Below, in pieces: positions 28,801 through 64,000 of a stretch of 64,000 nt of DNA. The stretch comes from Chrysomallon squamiferum (taxonomy: Eukaryota > Mollusca > Gastropoda > Neomphalida > Peltospiridae): the NCBI GenBank assembly GCA_012295275.1, contig CM022668.1, positions 10,642,486 through 10,706,485 on the forward strand. The letters run 5' to 3'. The notes under the pieces were generated by a model. It searched no databases, was not told the DNA's origin, and worked only from the letters and a program-made list of their open reading frames with translations. The translations under genes and the position numbers were made by a program. Each line of letters opens with the position of its first letter. Positions within the stretch are counted from its first letter, which is position 1.

Positions 28801-30981
28801 GCAGCTCAACTTACATCCAGGACCAAAAGTACCAGACTCACATTCTGTAAATACATTCAAAGTTGTTTATTTTAATTGATCGGGGATCAGTTTGTGTTTC
28901 CTGAATTAGTGTTAGAATGAACACGAATTTTAAGAATTTCAATTTTTCTTAAATTTACTAAAATAGTTTTTAACCCTGTAGACTATACACTTTTTATTTT
29001 CTTTCTGAAAAAATTAAATAGTAAAAACGTTTTTAACATGAATATTTTTTAATTAATAACAATATATATATTCGGATTTCATTATGAATATATTACTTGA
29101 ATATGTTTTAATTAGAATAAGTACAAAATTGCCTTTTATAAATCTTTATAAATGTAATTTTATTTTAAAATTAGTGTTATTTCATTAAAATAAATAAAAA
29201 AGAATGTTCCAGAAATAAATGTAAATCATGAAGATAAATACCATTTATACAGTCAGGTAACTGATATCCGTCCAAACAGCCGTTAGTGCAGCGTCCATAG
29301 AAAATGTCACAACTTGAATCACCAGAACATTTACGAGCATCACACGATCTGTTACAGTTGTACCCGTATGTACCACTGCACTCTGAAAAAACAAATGAAC
29401 AACAACAACAAACATACAAACAACATAAATATGTCACAAATGTATAGCAGGAAATATAATCATACATCTTTTCACGCATCAATATAAATATCTGTCTACC
29501 TCTCTATCCATCTACCTGTCTGTCTGTTTGTTTGTGTCTGTCTGTCTGTCTGTCTGTCTGCCTGTCTGTCTGTCGATCTATCTGTCTGTTTGTCTTTATC
29601 TATGCTATCTACCTTTTTCTCAACCTGTCTTTGTGTCTGTTCGCCTGTCTATCTGTCTATCTATCTACCTGTCTGTCTGTTTATCTGTCTCTTCATCTTT
29701 CTGTATTACTCTGTGTACGTATCTGTTAGTGTGTGTATCTGTTTATCTGTCTGTCTACCTGTAAGTGTAAATGTCTGCTCTCTGTGATGTGTTTCTGTGA
29801 CTTGTGCGATGCTGCTTTTCTTTAAACTTAACAATCTTTTAATCCTCTGTCTCTCTGTATGTTTAAATGTCAAGAAGCATTCGTCTATTTCCACACAACT
29901 AGAAAATTCAAACTAATTAATTATATCTACATGTATCTGTATTTATATTTAACAATTTAAAGAAAAATACAAACCTACTGTACAGTCCAGTGACTGATAA
30001 CCTCGATCACATCCAAACTCACACTTTCCTGTCACGTGATCACATGAGCTATTTTTCAGACAGTGTCGTGTACTGCAGACAAATTTACAATTTTGTCCAT
30101 ACGTACCATCCTGACATTCTGATAAAAACAAAAAAAAAAAAAAAAAGCAGTATTTTCTTTCAGTTAGGAAATAAAGGAAAATATCGTAAAGAAAAAAAAA
30201 AAAAAAAAAAAAAAACAAATATAAAGAAAAGAAAAATGAAAAAAAACGAAACATTTAATATAATACATGAAGTCGTTGACTTTCAAAAATGTATTTACTT
30301 TGTGTACAGTCAGATCCTGTCCATCCTGGTTCACAGCCATTGTCACACTTTCCTGTGACACTGTCACACGATGATGTTCCACTGGTTTGATCACAGTGTC
30401 TGCTAGAACAGTGAGAACCACACAGTACACCATAGTGACTTGAATCACAAACTGAAAACACATTTGTAAAAGGATTAAAATAAATATTAAAACTATAATT
30501 TAAAAAAGGAATATGTTTTAGACCTTACTAAATCCTGTATTCATTCTGTGTTTTATTTCTTTCTTCTTTGTCTTTTTTCTAGTTTTTTGAATGATACAGA
30601 AAAGGAAAGACTTAAATATATACAATTACAAGTAAAAGGTATATAAATAAAAAGATCTATAGAAACTTACAAAAGAGATAAATATTCTGTATTTTGTTGA
30701 CTTTAACAAAAATAAGCTTTATAAGCTATGATTATTATTATTATTATTATTATTATTGTAGTTGTTGTTGACATTGATGGTGTTGTGGATTTTCTATTTG
30801 TTGATGTTACTGTTTTGTTGTTGTTGTTGTTTTTACCGTCGCAGTGTGTTCCAGTCCAGTTTTGTTGACATCCTCCAGTACATTCTCCAGTGACGTAGTG
30901 ACACGTGTTTTCTTTACAGTGACAAAACTTTGTACACTTCTCTCCAAACGTACCAGTGTCACAAACTGAAATAACAACAAC

Positions 30982-31033
<52 letters not shown>

Positions 31034-32937
31034 GAACAACAACAATAATGAAGTAACAATAACAATAATAACAAAAAATGGCGATAAACTGTGATGATAA
31101 TAATAATAACAATAATAACAAATGATGACAATAATGATGATGATGACGATAATACTAATAATAATTATTAAAATTACAACAACAACACTAACAGTGAAAC
31201 ATAATATCTGATTTATCATAATAAGATGAGAGATAAAAGTGATTAACTTTCTTTATTGTATAAATGTTTTCATTTTCTGTAATAAAATATAAAAGTATAC
31301 ATACACACAAGACACACACAATCACACACATTATTTAGCATTATAGATATGTATATTATATTTTTCCAACGTAAGTAAAGAAGAAAGGGAAATGTATTTT
31401 TAAATATTATTGAATACAGATTTCTCTAAAATTGATAAGAATATAACTATTGTTACTTTCATTCTGGAACTTGATAAGTAAAACATCACAACAGCTAAAA
31501 TATTTATTAAATTTGTTATTCAGTTTAATTATTAGTTTATTATTTGACTTACCAAATACTTCAACTTCACAGAAATCCATCGCTTTTCCACAGTTATCAC
31601 CATAAACATCATTGTTTGTTCCCTGATACAGAGTGATGTACTGAGCCGTGTTGTTACATGTTACACGTGTTACATCCGTGCTGTTTATTGTTGTTACACC
31701 ACACAGGTGACTGGTGTTAGTCTGGTTCATCTTCAAAGAACTGTAGATGTGAACATCATTTCTACGACAAGTGACTGTAAGTAAAAGTAAAATACGATTA
31801 TTGCCCAAGATTAATTCATTTGTTTCGCTGTTACAACTAAATTAATACTTTTAAATGAAAATTTTTTTCAAGTTGTTTAGTTGTGAATTACGTACTATCT
31901 GCCTCAAAAACTAGGGAATTGATTTGTTTTATCATCAATATATTAATATTTAATTCTGAAATACTTTTTTTTTCATATACGTGTATGTATTATCTATATT
32001 GATTGTGTTTGTTTCTTTTAATTTGATGAATTTATTTTTTACTTTTTAAATATTTATAGTTTGTCTCCCAAAAGGTGTAAAGTACAGATAGTGATTTGAT
32101 ATATGAGAAATTATAGAGTCTATTACAGATTTAATTCTTATTTTCATGACAGTTACAACTAAAATTTACTTACAACCTGTTCTGAAGTGGATGTCATGTT
32201 GATGTATGTAATATTGGTTTCCCATATCCACTTCCCACCACGAGAATGGATCACGTACAGGTGTAAGTATACAGAACATTGCATAGTTTCCTTGTGTGTA
32301 ACTCCCATCAACAGCTAAGTAAGAATTTTTAGAGTCTCCCGTCTGATATGTAGTTTTGTTTAAAGCTACGTTTTCTGAAATAAAATTATAAATTAAAAGT
32401 TTAAATCTCTACATAAATGATAATATGTTATGCTTCTTTCTTCTTTACAGCTAATATCAGTTCTGTTTGAAAAAAAAAAACATGAAAAAAATACATTAAA
32501 TATATTAGTCCATCTGTCCATATGTTCATCCCTCCATCCTTCCTTCCATCCATCCACCTATCATCAGTCCACCATCCATCCATTTTAAATTATAAATCAA
32601 AAAAATATAAAAATCATAAAATCACAAAAAAAAGACAAACAAAAATAAAATTTTAACGAAATACATAAGAAAAAACAAAGAATATGATGATAATGATAAT
32701 GACAATGTTAATAATAATAAATTTAAATGCGCTATAAATCAAACAAAAAGTGACGTAATTAATAAAATATAAATAAATACAGAAAATAATAAAGTAGTTC
32801 TAAAAACTGGTGAATGTCTCTTTGTATTATACACTTGTACAGAGACAAAAGACAGGCACTACCTATTGTACTATTACTGCTACTACAACAATTGTCATTA
32901 TCATCATTATTTTCACAATCATTGTTACAAGCAGTAG

Positions 32938-32992
<55 letters not shown>

Positions 32993-33316
32993 GCAAACAC
33001 ATAATTTTCTATTTTATTTGGTACCAAATATTAAATAAACTTTGTTTTGAGTTAAAACAAAAAGTACCAATTGTACACTTTGGTCCAGACCATCCTTTAT
33101 TGCAGTTTGTGTTAGAACATCCTGTGACGTCATCACATCCAGAATTACAGTGACAGACGTACTTACAGTCTAAACCATACTGACCCGCTGTACAGCCAGC
33201 TGAAACTGAAATTAAAATATTTAAACAGATATTATGTTTATGTATGGGCATACGAGCGAGAGTATGTGTTTTTGTGAATCTGTGTACAATCGTAGTGGTC
33301 ACTGTTGGTGTAGCTG

Positions 33317-33359
<43 letters not shown>

Positions 33360-33463
33360 CATCATCATCATCATCATCATCATCATATCCTACCTGTAAT
33401 TACGCACACAAGGAAATTCAGACATATTCCATGAATAAATAAATACATCCAAAACGACGCCAT
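25840..33463 (-). CDS. FTP-MEGF receptor with complete ectodomain, decayed TM exon and frameshifted tail
   Basis: Minus-strand exons: signal 33463-33394 (MASFWMYLFIHG), EGF 33205-33068, FTP 32374-32174 and 31774-31553, EGF 30965-30837, 30451-30299, 30118-29975, 29382-29242, 28844-28698, 28417-28274, 27902-27759 and 27371-27228, then relic TM 26940-26845 and tail 26132-25840. The ectodomain (about 590 residues) is open throughout, with the FTP domain ending in the diagnostic FCEVEVFG. The TM exon is decayed and has stops. The tail exon carries a 2-base insertion around 26053 that shifts it after NTTNQDGG; downstream, YVNAG, YERL and YEKI codons persist out of frame. If the relic TM exon is skipped, the last EGF would join the tail in a different phase and end within about 30 residues, giving a secreted lectin-EGF protein. 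Either a soluble form or a recent pseudogene. Confidence 0.85.
26845..26940 (-). pseudogene. Relic transmembrane exon
   Basis: Flanked by the same intron words as the intact TM exon at 19075-19186 (GATACAAAGATGACA on one side, CTGAAACTAAAATC on the other), but 96 instead of 112 bases long and with little identity inside. The minus-strand frame begins with GAA TAA, so the hydrophobic helix is lost. The surrounding intron is also unusually diverged. Confidence 0.7.
29488..29790. repeat. CTGT tetranucleotide tract in EGF intron
   Basis: Paralogous to 21690-21960; the reading frames across it (VCLSVCLSVCL) are artefacts. Confidence 0.85.
32936..32992. repeat. (ATT)n microsatellite
   Basis: ATT run in the intron between the first EGF exon and the first FTP exon. 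Homologous runs are at 7610-7670 and 54292-54327. Confidence 0.9.
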
Positions 33464-33758
33464 TTTTATCTTCTTTCTTTTTCTTTTCAGTCAAGCAGGA
33501 AGTATAGTGACAGGTAGATACACAGGTACACCCTGACACAGAAAATAATAACTAGGTCACACAGAGCTAACTTGTAAAACTGGTTTAAAAATTTTAAATC
33601 TGGAAACGTTCGGTTTAGTTAAATGATTAATTTGATGATAGTAGTTTTTGTTTAGACTGTCTGTTTCAAAAATAAATTTACAATATATTAGTATTAGAAA
33701 GACCAACAAGAAGAACGTATATATGTATATGATGATGATGATGATGTTGACGATGATG

Positions 33759-33791
<33 letters not shown>

Positions 33792-33895
33792 CAAAACAAA
33801 AGGCTTTGTTTATGTAATCGCTGAATGGAAGCAGTGTGAATGTTAAGTGTAGATATACATTGAATGACAAAGACAAACTTCAGGGCGTAACCAGT

Positions 33896-35880
33896 GTGTA
33901 CATATGTAGATCATGTACTTGAATTGTATATACAAAGTAGCAAAGGTGCACACTGTCTTGTTTAGACTTTATAAGTAAGGTAAAACTGTGTGAGTACACA
34001 TCATTTAACCTATACAGAGATCTTTTCACAGCAGAGTATCACTAAGTTTCTATCTTTGTAAACCGGATACTGCTATATATATATATATATATATATCAGT
34101 ATTTCTGTCTGTCTGTCTCTCGATCTAGGACTCTGTATATAAGTCTGAATATAAGTACATATGTAGATGATGTACTTGAATTGTATATACAAAGTGGCAA
34201 AGATGCACACTGTCTTGTTTAGACTTTATAAGTAACGTCAAACTGTGTGTGTACACATCATTTAACCTAAACAGAGATCTTTTCACAGCAGAGAATCACT
34301 AAGATTCTATCTTTGTAAGCCGGATACTGCATAATGAAATATAAACGGCTGGTAAGATGGGACGTGATAACGAACAGTTTGCTGAGAATATAAAATAATA
34401 TGTGTTTAAGAAATAGTTTAAATATTTAATTATCCAGATAAAAAAGTAGATGATTTCAGTGAACTGATGAGAATTATTACACTGAACAATCGAACTGATA
34501 CAAATTACGTGGAGACAAATATCCGATACTGACATACTGAGACCTATCACAAACACGTACTAACAAAAACACACAAACGGACACACGCACACACATACAC
34601 ACTCATAACCATAGCACAAACTGACTCATAGAATAACATATAAACATAAACAAACACAAAAATAGACATAAACGCAGAGAAACAGAAACACATAGATATA
34701 GATACATACAGAGAACATACAAGAACGAATACAGATAACCATAAAACACATTCACAGACTTACATATAGAAACACGCAAACACAGTTATATGTAGAGAAT
34801 AACGGATACACATGTACGTACATACACAGAAAAACACTGACACATATTTAGAGAGAAATATATAAAAACACAAATCAAATGCACTCAATTATGAGAAACA
34901 CACACACGAAAAAAAAAAAAAAAAACCCACAGAATCACGTACATATATACATACAAAAAAAGAAACGAAGGAAAAACATGCACATAGAGAATGACTGAAT
35001 CGTATACACACAAGAACATAAACACGGAAACACAGACATACATACATGTATAAACAAGAAACGCATACATACATGGATAAACAAGAAACACATACATACA
35101 GGCATAAACAAGAAACACAGACATACACGGATAAACAAGAAACACATACATACATGGAGAAACAAGAAACACATACATACATGGATAAACAAGAAACACA
35201 TACATACATGGATAAACAAGATATAGATACATACAGGGATAAACAAGAAACACATACACACATGGATAAACAAGAAACACATACATACATGGAGAAACAA
35301 GAAACACAAATATACGTAACATTTACAAAGACAAAGACATAAACTCGTATAACAAACAGATAAACAGTCATACAAACAGGCACATTTCTGTTCTAAATTC
35401 TGTTTTTTCACTGAAAATAAACTTGAACTAATCTAGATAGTTACATATTATCCAAACCCGTACTTAGAGAGAGCACACCCCAGACACATCCCTGATAAAC
35501 GAGTCACGCAACAGTTAACAGTTAATGTCTAAACGAGTCTAATTTCTACAGCTTAACATCACCGTGTCACGCTTTAAACTCGAATATAGTCTCCATTTGA
35601 GAAATCAGCTCCTGTAGCTTTCAACAGCCACGCCTTGTGTGCACGCTGCGCAAAACATAAATACACGTGTTTTAAAAAGATAAAACATCGCAGTGTCGTA
35701 GTCGTTTCAAAAGTACATTTTTACAACGACTCAGCATAAGTACATATATTTAAGAGTTTGTAAAGTGTCTTAAAAGGAATATAGTGATTTGTAGTCGCTA
35801 GTTTAAAAACGTCTGATATTAAACACTGTGCAACAAACTGTAGACTTTCATACTTATATAGAAACACACGTTTCCAAATA
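33896..35880 (-). repeat. Duplicon copy B (about 2 kb)
   Basis: Inverted relative to copy A (8820-10150) and parallel to copy C (41030-42560). Its left end is itself tandemly repeated: 33896-34080 and 34140-34320 both contain AAATTGTATATACAAAGT-like text, CACACTGTCTTGTTTAGAC and ACAGAGATCTTTTCACAGC. It sits between the signal exon of the minus gene (33463) and a remnant of a MATW-type promoter. Confidence 0.75.
35044..35330. repeat. 27-bp minisatellite, about 10 copies
   Basis: The unit GGATAAACAAGAAACACATA plus CATACAT repeats every 27 bases. Because 27 is a multiple of three, all frames stay open for long stretches (MDKQETHTY on +, CVSCLSMYV on -), but composition and lack of any flanking gene structure argue against coding. 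Confidence 0.88.
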
Positions 35881-35984
35881 TAAGGACATATATGTATGTA
35901 TGTATGTAAGTATGTATGTATATATGTAGGTATGAAGGTATTTTATGTCTAATAAAAACAATGACAATATATCTAGATATGCAT

Positions 35985-36110
35985 AACGATCGTTTATGTT
36001 ATCTCGGAGGTATTATGAACTATTTTATTAAATTCTTTATTTACACTGTTTGTGTAACAGTCCACTCTCTCTGTTATCTAATGAAATCTCTACTTGCTGC
36101 TTGACACAGA
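35985..36110 (+). promoter_or_regulatory. Remnant of MATW-type promoter without its exon
   Basis: TTATCTCGGAGGTATTATGA, then TGTTTGTGTAACAGTCCACT and CTCTACTTGCTGCTTGACAC match the upstream region of the MATW/MADW exons at 38622, 39260 and 56375. The match stops just before the expected ATG, and the signal exon is missing. Confidence 0.65.
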
Positions 36111-36420
36111 CTGTATGTCCATGTAATATAGTATACCCTTACATATAGTTAAAGGACACCATTGTCAGTTGTACTACTACTACTACTAAATATGTACATA
36201 CAAATTATATTTTTCTTTTTCAGCTAATATCATTTATATATGAAAGCCCCCAATGAAATATATTAATTATATAAATATTCCATCACGTCTTTTTATATTT
36301 ACATGTAATATAGTATACCCTTACATATAGTTAAAAGACGGCATTGTCAGTTGTACTACTACTATTGCTAAATATGTACATAAATTATTTTTTTCTTTTT
36401 CAGCTAATGTCAGTTCTGTT
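36110..36420 (-). repeat. Tandem pair of a ~185-bp segment
   Basis: Two copies starting CATGTAATATAGTATACCCT TACATATAG and ending in CTTTTTCAGCTAAT. The inverted equivalent is at 13600-13975, part of a larger inverted duplication. Confidence 0.75.
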
Positions 36421-36843
36421 TGAATTTCCACAATAAAATGTATTAAATATATAAATCCATCTCTTCTTCTACTCACCCATCCATCATTAGTCTATCGTCC
36501 ATCCCTTCTTAATTAAGAAAACAATAAAAAATAATGAACTGACAATAAAATAATAACGAATTAATAATGATAATGATGATATTATCGATAATGATGATAA
36601 TGATAATGATGAGGTTAATAATAATAATAACTGTAAATACGTTAGAAAAGTTAAAAAATTATAATAATAAAAAAGTAATAATAAAAAAAAAAAGGTATAA
36701 TACTACTACTACTACTAATAATAATAATAATAATTATTATTATTAGTATTAGTATTAGTATTAGTATTAGTATTATTATCATACTTTTCCATTTTATTTA
36801 GTACGAAATATTAAATAAACTTTGAGTTTAAGTAAAACACTAC

Positions 36844-38621
<1,778 letters not shown>

Positions 38622-38695
38622 ATGGCGACGTGGTCACGGAATGACTTGTGTTTTTTTTACAGTGTTTCTGTGTTTTATTATTAATGTGATTTCAG
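38622..38695 (+). pseudogene. Frameshifted extra copy of the MATW signal exon
   Basis: Reads MATWSRNDLCFF and then shifts because the T run has eight bases instead of seven; length 74 against 73 in intact copies. The GTAAGA donor is intact. It lies 640 bases upstream of an intact copy at 39260, with a promoter-derived minisatellite between them, so it probably arose by unequal crossing-over. Confidence 0.82.
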
Positions 38696-38724
38696 GTAAG
38701 ATATAACTGTAACTGTACTACTCT

Positions 38725-39215
38725 GTATTTTTAACATTCTTTATTTAGACACTGCATGTAGAAAACCTGTTTGTGTAACAGTCCACTCTCTCTGTATTTT
38801 ATTACATTCTTTATTTAGACACTGCATGTAGAAAACCTGTTTGTGTAACAGTCCACTCTCTCTGTATTTTATTACATTCTTTATTGCTACACCTTCATGT
38901 AGAAAACCTGTTTGTGTAACAGTCCTACTCTCTGTATTTTATTACATTCTTTATTTTACCTTCATGTAGAAAACCTTTTGTGTATTAGTCCACTGACTAC
39001 TGTATTTTATTACATTCTTTATTTAGACACCTTCATGTAGAAAACCTGTTTGTGTAACAGTCCACTCTCTCTGTATTTTATTACATTCTTTATTTAGACA
39101 CCTTCATGTAGAAAACCTGTTTGTGTAACAGTCCACTCTCTCTGTATTTTATTACATTCTTTATTTAGAGACCTTCATGTAGAAAACCTGTTTGTGTAAC
39201 AGTCCACCCTCTCTG
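38725..39215 (+). repeat. 70-bp promoter-derived minisatellite, about 7 copies
   Basis: The unit TATTTTATTACATTCTTTAT then TTAGACACTTCATGTAGAAA, ACCTGTTTGTGTAACAGTCC, ACTCTCTCTG repeats at about 70 bases. The same sequence occurs once upstream of the MATW exons at 11668 and 38622, so a promoter segment has been amplified. Confidence 0.88.
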
Positions 39216-39259
39216 TTATCTAATGAAATCTCTACTTCCTGCTTGACAGAGACTGAACG

Positions 39260-46620
<7,361 letters not shown>

Positions 46621-46722
46621 GTAAATAAATTTAACTTTTAGAAAATCATAGAATACATAGTCGACGACATCAAATATGAGCGAGCGGGTTTAAGACTTAT
46701 TTAAGTTTTCTCATCCTTTTAT

Positions 46723-46922
46723 NNNNNNNNNNNNNNNNNNNNNNNNNNNNNNNNNNNNNNNNNNNNNNNNNNNNNNNNNNNNNNNNNNNNNNNNNNNNNN
46801 NNNNNNNNNNNNNNNNNNNNNNNNNNNNNNNNNNNNNNNNNNNNNNNNNNNNNNNNNNNNNNNNNNNNNNNNNNNNNNNNNNNNNNNNNNNNNNNNNNNN
46901 NNNNNNNNNNNNNNNNNNNNNN
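46723..46922. other. Assembly gap (200 N)
   Basis: Separates the middle of a + strand ectodomain from the tail exon of a minus-strand paralogue. Six or more EGF exons, a TM exon, a tail and a convergent intergenic region should lie between. Confidence 0.97.
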
Positions 46923-54980
<8,058 letters not shown>

Positions 54981-55715
54981 TTTTATCTTCTTTCTTTCTT
55001 TTTCATTTCTGTCCAGCAGGAAGTATAGATAAACGTTGATAAACACACTGATACAGAAAATAACACCTAGGTCACACTCAGATATTTTTAGTCTGTATCT
55101 GTTTTCAGTCTGATTTGTAAAACTGGCTTAAGAAATTTAAATCTAGATACGTTCGGTTTAGTTAAATAATTAATATGATGATAGTAGTTTATATTCAGAA
55201 CGTATATATGTATATGATGATGATGATGATGGTAATAATAATCATAATAATAATAATAGTATTAAGAAGAAAGGGCTGGGTTTATACAATCGTTGATGGG
55301 AAGCAGTACGTATACACTGAATGGGAAACAAACACTTCACTGCGTACTGTGACAATTCTGAAATGCAGGCATAGAAATAAAATAATTAGTTTCACTACTC
55401 ACACTACAGAGTTAGGATATAAAAAAAGATAAGGACACCGAAACACATGTACACGAATATAGACAACAATCACGAAAACAACGATTTCATTAAAATAATA
55501 CTAACTTTCAATAAAAACTGTATTTTAAATGAATTTTATATTTTCTGCTACAAAACAGTTTCAATGTTATGTTTGTCTTAGATAAAGATTAGCTACCTTG
55601 TACAGTAAACATGTACAGTCATAGCGTACCTGACTTTATCTGTTCTGTTTAGTGGTGTTTACACAGAAATACCTCGTTGGATAGGATAGGAAGACTAGTC
55701 GTAGTAGCCGTAGTG

Positions 55716-55760
<45 letters not shown>

Positions 55761-56043
55761 GGCAGAATTTAATAATGAAAATGACGACGATGATGATAAT
55801 TATCGAAATAAGGATTATAAGAATTAGACAAAAACTGGAAAACATAAAACAATCTGAGAGGTATAAAATTTTGTGACCACATACAATTATTTACGCACAC
55901 ACAAATCCGCACCGAAATACAAATGTATTCACAAACAGACACACACAGAGAACAAATTACATTTACTGTTGCAACGATGTTTGTGAAGTATAAATTGTTT
56001 TTCTTTCCGTGCTCTGATTCAGAAGCATTCATTTACACTCTAC

Positions 56044-56130
<87 letters not shown>

Positions 56131-56374
56131 GTTTTAACTATTTTATTTAACATTATCTTCTCTAAACTAAGTATGTTCTTATGATGAACTTTATTCAGGT
56201 TACTCCTACCTGAGCAAGATAACAATAATAAAAACAATGACAGTATATGTATACGATAATTTATTTTATCTCGGAGGTATTATGAACTATCTTATTGCAT
56301 TCTTTATTTACACTGTTTGTGTAAAAGTCCACTCTCTCTGCTATCTCTACTTCCTGCTTGACTAAGGCTGAACT
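54981..56374. promoter_or_regulatory. Divergent intergenic region between MTSF(-) and MADW(+) first exons
   Basis: 1.4 kb between two head-to-head receptor genes. Holds ATG/ATT runs, a GA run (56048-56124) and, before the + ATG, the conserved TTATCTCGGAGGTATTATGA, TGTTTGTGTAAAAGTCCACT and CTCTACTTCCTGCTTGACTA also seen at the other MATW-type exons. Confidence 0.58.
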
Positions 56375-63341
<6,967 letters not shown>

Positions 63342-64000
63342 GTAAGTAAAAGTATTTTCATAATTTTATCATTAGTAACTGGTATTTTCTAATAACAAAA
63401 TTTGATAGTAGCATATTGTACTCTTATGATATGAATTACATTTCTATTTTATCAGAATAATTTGTTTCGAGACATGCTTGTAGGAGATGATCATTATTTA
63501 TTTGCTGATCTTTTCTGGACAGAATTTTTTTTATTAATTATAACCATGTTTTATAGAGATAGAAAACTATACAAATATAACTTGATATGTTTTACAGTTT
63601 CTTGGTGAAAGTATACAGATATGGTTTAAATCTGTAAGATAGTTTGCAAAAATGATTAGAAATAGTGCAACCATGAAATAACTCAATTTGAACATATTTT
63701 ATATTTTGTTAATTTCATGTTATATCTAATTGATTTCTTTTATCCTTTATTTCGGAATAGTGTAAATGAATTTGTGCATGTGTGTATACATATGTGCGTG
63801 TGTGTTTGTGTGTGTAGATATATAAAACATAAGTTTGCTAATTATATTGATACATGAGAGGTCGGAATATTTTTGTATATATATAAAGAAAACAGTTTGA
63901 GGAATATTAAAATAATAACTGTTATCGCTAATACAGTCATTTATATTTCTTTATGACCTTAGATTATTATTAGTGCAAACTGATCAGATGTTTATGAATC
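63342..64000. other. Intron after the last visible EGF exon
   Basis: Begins with the donor GTAAGTAA. AT-rich sequence with a TG/TA run near 63775-63830. No TM exon (expected EEL...TITALSV) could be found before the window ends. Confidence 0.75.

Noticed and set aside
34885-35411. Reading frames of 145-164 codons rich in CVSCLSMYV
   Set aside because: Produced by a 27-bp minisatellite whose period is a multiple of three; open in several frames and unlike any protein family.

Overview
The window reads as animal nuclear DNA that is AT-rich and full of microsatellites. Its genes are split into short exons with GT/AG junctions and 0.1-2 kb introns. The protein families suggest a lophotrochozoan, most likely a mollusc: an FTP (fucolectin/tachylectin-4-type) lectin domain followed by a chain of 8-cysteine MEGF/Draper-type EGF modules, next to a receptor-type tyrosine phosphatase. 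The phylum is inferred from domain content; no species can be named.

Left end (1-5.9 kb, + strand): the intracellular part of a receptor-type protein tyrosine phosphatase. It has an intact catalytic D1 (WPD loop, HCSAGIGRTG P-loop, QTK Q-loop) and a degenerate D2 pseudophosphatase. The 5' half lies before the window, and the last exon is probably in the 200-N gap at 6121-6320.

The rest (6.3-64 kb) is a cluster of at least eight paralogues of one receptor. The full plan, best seen in the + gene at 56.4-63.3 kb, is: signal-peptide exon, short EGF exon, FTP lectin domain split over two exons, then eight EGF exons of 43-51 codons. Other copies add a transmembrane exon (TITALSVVTGILCVLL type) and a tyrosine-rich tail. 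The ectodomain exons are symmetrical (phase 1-1) and keep almost the same lengths across copies. In the copy at 18.25 kb the tail exon encodes YVNA followed by YERL-x9-YEKI, an ITAM-like spacing reminiscent of Draper/CED-1/MEGF10 phagocytic receptors.

Layout: 6.3-8.3 kb (-) damaged 5' fragment; 8.5 kb (+) orphan tail exon; 11.6 kb (-) orphan signal exon; 12.8-16.1 kb (+) shortened pseudogene; 18.3-23.8 kb (-) gene with stop-truncated tail, 5' end in a gap; 25.8-33.5 kb (-) gene with complete ectodomain but decayed TM exon; 36.8-37.2 kb (-) two-exon pseudogene; 38.6/39.3-46.6 kb (+) gene running into a gap; 46.9-55.0 kb (-) gene with a frameshift and one EGF exon missing; 56.4-63.3 kb (+) intact ectodomain leaving the window. 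Neighbours alternate head-to-head (three divergent intergenic regions of 1.1-1.4 kb) and tail-to-tail. Large inverted and direct segmental duplications account for most of the remaining DNA. The pattern looks like birth-and-death evolution of an immune- or recognition-type receptor cluster.

No tRNA, rRNA, CRISPR array or complete transposable element was recognised. Coordinates come from reading splice junctions and paralogue alignment by eye. No expression data or database search was available.
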